From contig CAKQRW010000058.1 in NCBI GenBank assembly GCA_934271655.1, positions 1 through 14,170 of the forward strand: a stretch of DNA of 14,170 bases, in the 5' to 3' direction. Positions 13,899 to 14,170 of the stretch are shown here, piece by piece. Numbering within the stretch: position 1 is the stretch's first letter; every line of letters begins with the position of its first letter. This stretch comes from an uncultured Bacteroidaceae bacterium. GTDB taxonomy: Bacteria > Bacteroidota > Bacteroidia > Bacteroidales > Bacteroidaceae. The notes below the pieces were generated by a model. The model ran no database searches and was not told the origin of the DNA. It saw only the letters and a program-made list of their open reading frames with translations. A program made the position numbers and the translations under genes.

Positions 13899-13934
13899 GC
13901 CAAGCGTGTGCTGAATGATGGAATAAACATATAG
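13899..13934 (+). repeat. Diverged echo of the 3' end of the Lrp-type gene
   Basis: Begins 65 bp after its counterpart at 13834. It reads AKRVLNDGINI-stop where the gene ends VKHVYGINV-stop, with one 6-nt insertion. The 11-bp block ATGGAATAAAC is identical, and TGA is replaced by another stop, TAG. The remaining bases between here and the tRNA (13935-14054) hold only short palindromes such as GACAGCTGTC. Confidence 0.6.
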
Positions 13935-14054
13935 TTGCGGTGACGGTGTGTGGCGGGTTCTCGCATTGGAGGACACAAGCAGTTTCTCGCTTTGGCACAT
14001 CTTGACAGCTGTCGCTTTGTGCGTGACAGAATGGCAAGACATATAGACATGACA

Positions 14055-14089
14055 AAAGAAGAGGCCTGCTGTATGCAAGCCTCTTCTTT
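14055..14089 (-). terminator. Terminator of tRNA-His
   Basis: AAAGAAGAGGC (14055-14065) pairs perfectly over 11 bp with GCCTCTTCTTT (14079-14089), closing a 13-nt loop. On the minus strand it begins 6 nt after the tRNA end and finishes in CTTCTTTTG, a short U-rich tail. Confidence 0.75.
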
Positions 14090-14094
14090 GAAAG

Positions 14095-14169
14095 GGTGGA
14101 GGGTGGGACTCGAACCCACGACATTCAGAACCACAATCTGACGCTCTAACCAACTGAACTACATCCACC
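14095..14169 (-). tRNA. tRNA-His (anticodon GTG)
   Basis: The cloverleaf folds with D stem GTTC/GAGC, anticodon stem TCAGA/TCTGA around TTGTGGT, and T stem GTGGG/CCCAC around TTCGAGT. The anticodon GUG specifies histidine. An extra G at 14169 sits opposite the discriminator C at 14095, the G-1:C73 identity pair of tRNA-His. CCA is not encoded. The acceptor stem has one mismatch, U6 opposite C67 (14163 and 14101). Confidence 0.93.
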
Positions 14170-14170
14170 A

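Overview
The window looks chromosomal and comes from a Bacteroidales bacterium, most likely Prevotella or Segatella. Reasons: five promoter candidates match the Bacteroidetes pattern (TAnnTTTG at -7, often with TTTG or TTG about 19-22 bp upstream). Shine-Dalgarno sequences are weak or absent. The gene content also fits: DUF4348-type lipoprotein, class I MurB, malic enzyme fused to a phosphotransacetylase-like domain, and MetY beside an Lrp regulator. Genus is an inference.

Layout. 1-777 has no convincing gene and is packed with repeats: a 23-bp tandem array, a 189-bp inverted-repeat element, a 23-bp-period palindrome array and an orphan element end. 778-3094 (minus) holds an SDR oxidoreductase and a C69 dipeptidase. 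3095-3660 is repeat-rich: a 26-bp minisatellite runs into a decayed element copy. pheS (minus, 3661-4680) diverges from a lipoprotein-murB pair (plus, 4876-6773), followed by an MBL-fold hydrolase (plus, 6934-7698). 7699-8256, between convergent genes, holds a second full element copy, an 87-bp inverted repeat and a strong hairpin. 8257-13145 (minus) carries maeB, a Q/N/Y/R-rich protein of unknown function and metY. metY is divergent from an lrp-type regulator (plus, 13399-13863). A tRNA-His (minus) closes the window.

The genes are mostly core housekeeping: translation (pheS, tRNA-His), cell wall (murB), central carbon (maeB) and sulfur amino acids (metY with its likely local regulator). The unusual material is intergenic. 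First, an imperfectly palindromic, MITE-like element is present in two good copies, one decayed copy and one or two fragments; one copy supplies the stop codon of the MBL gene. Second, at five of ten protein genes the last codons plus stop are repeated downstream ('3'-end echoes'). In three of these the echo is diverged, lies 65-66 bp away and keeps a coding-like substitution pattern and a stop codon. I know of no described system that explains this, and the mechanism is open.
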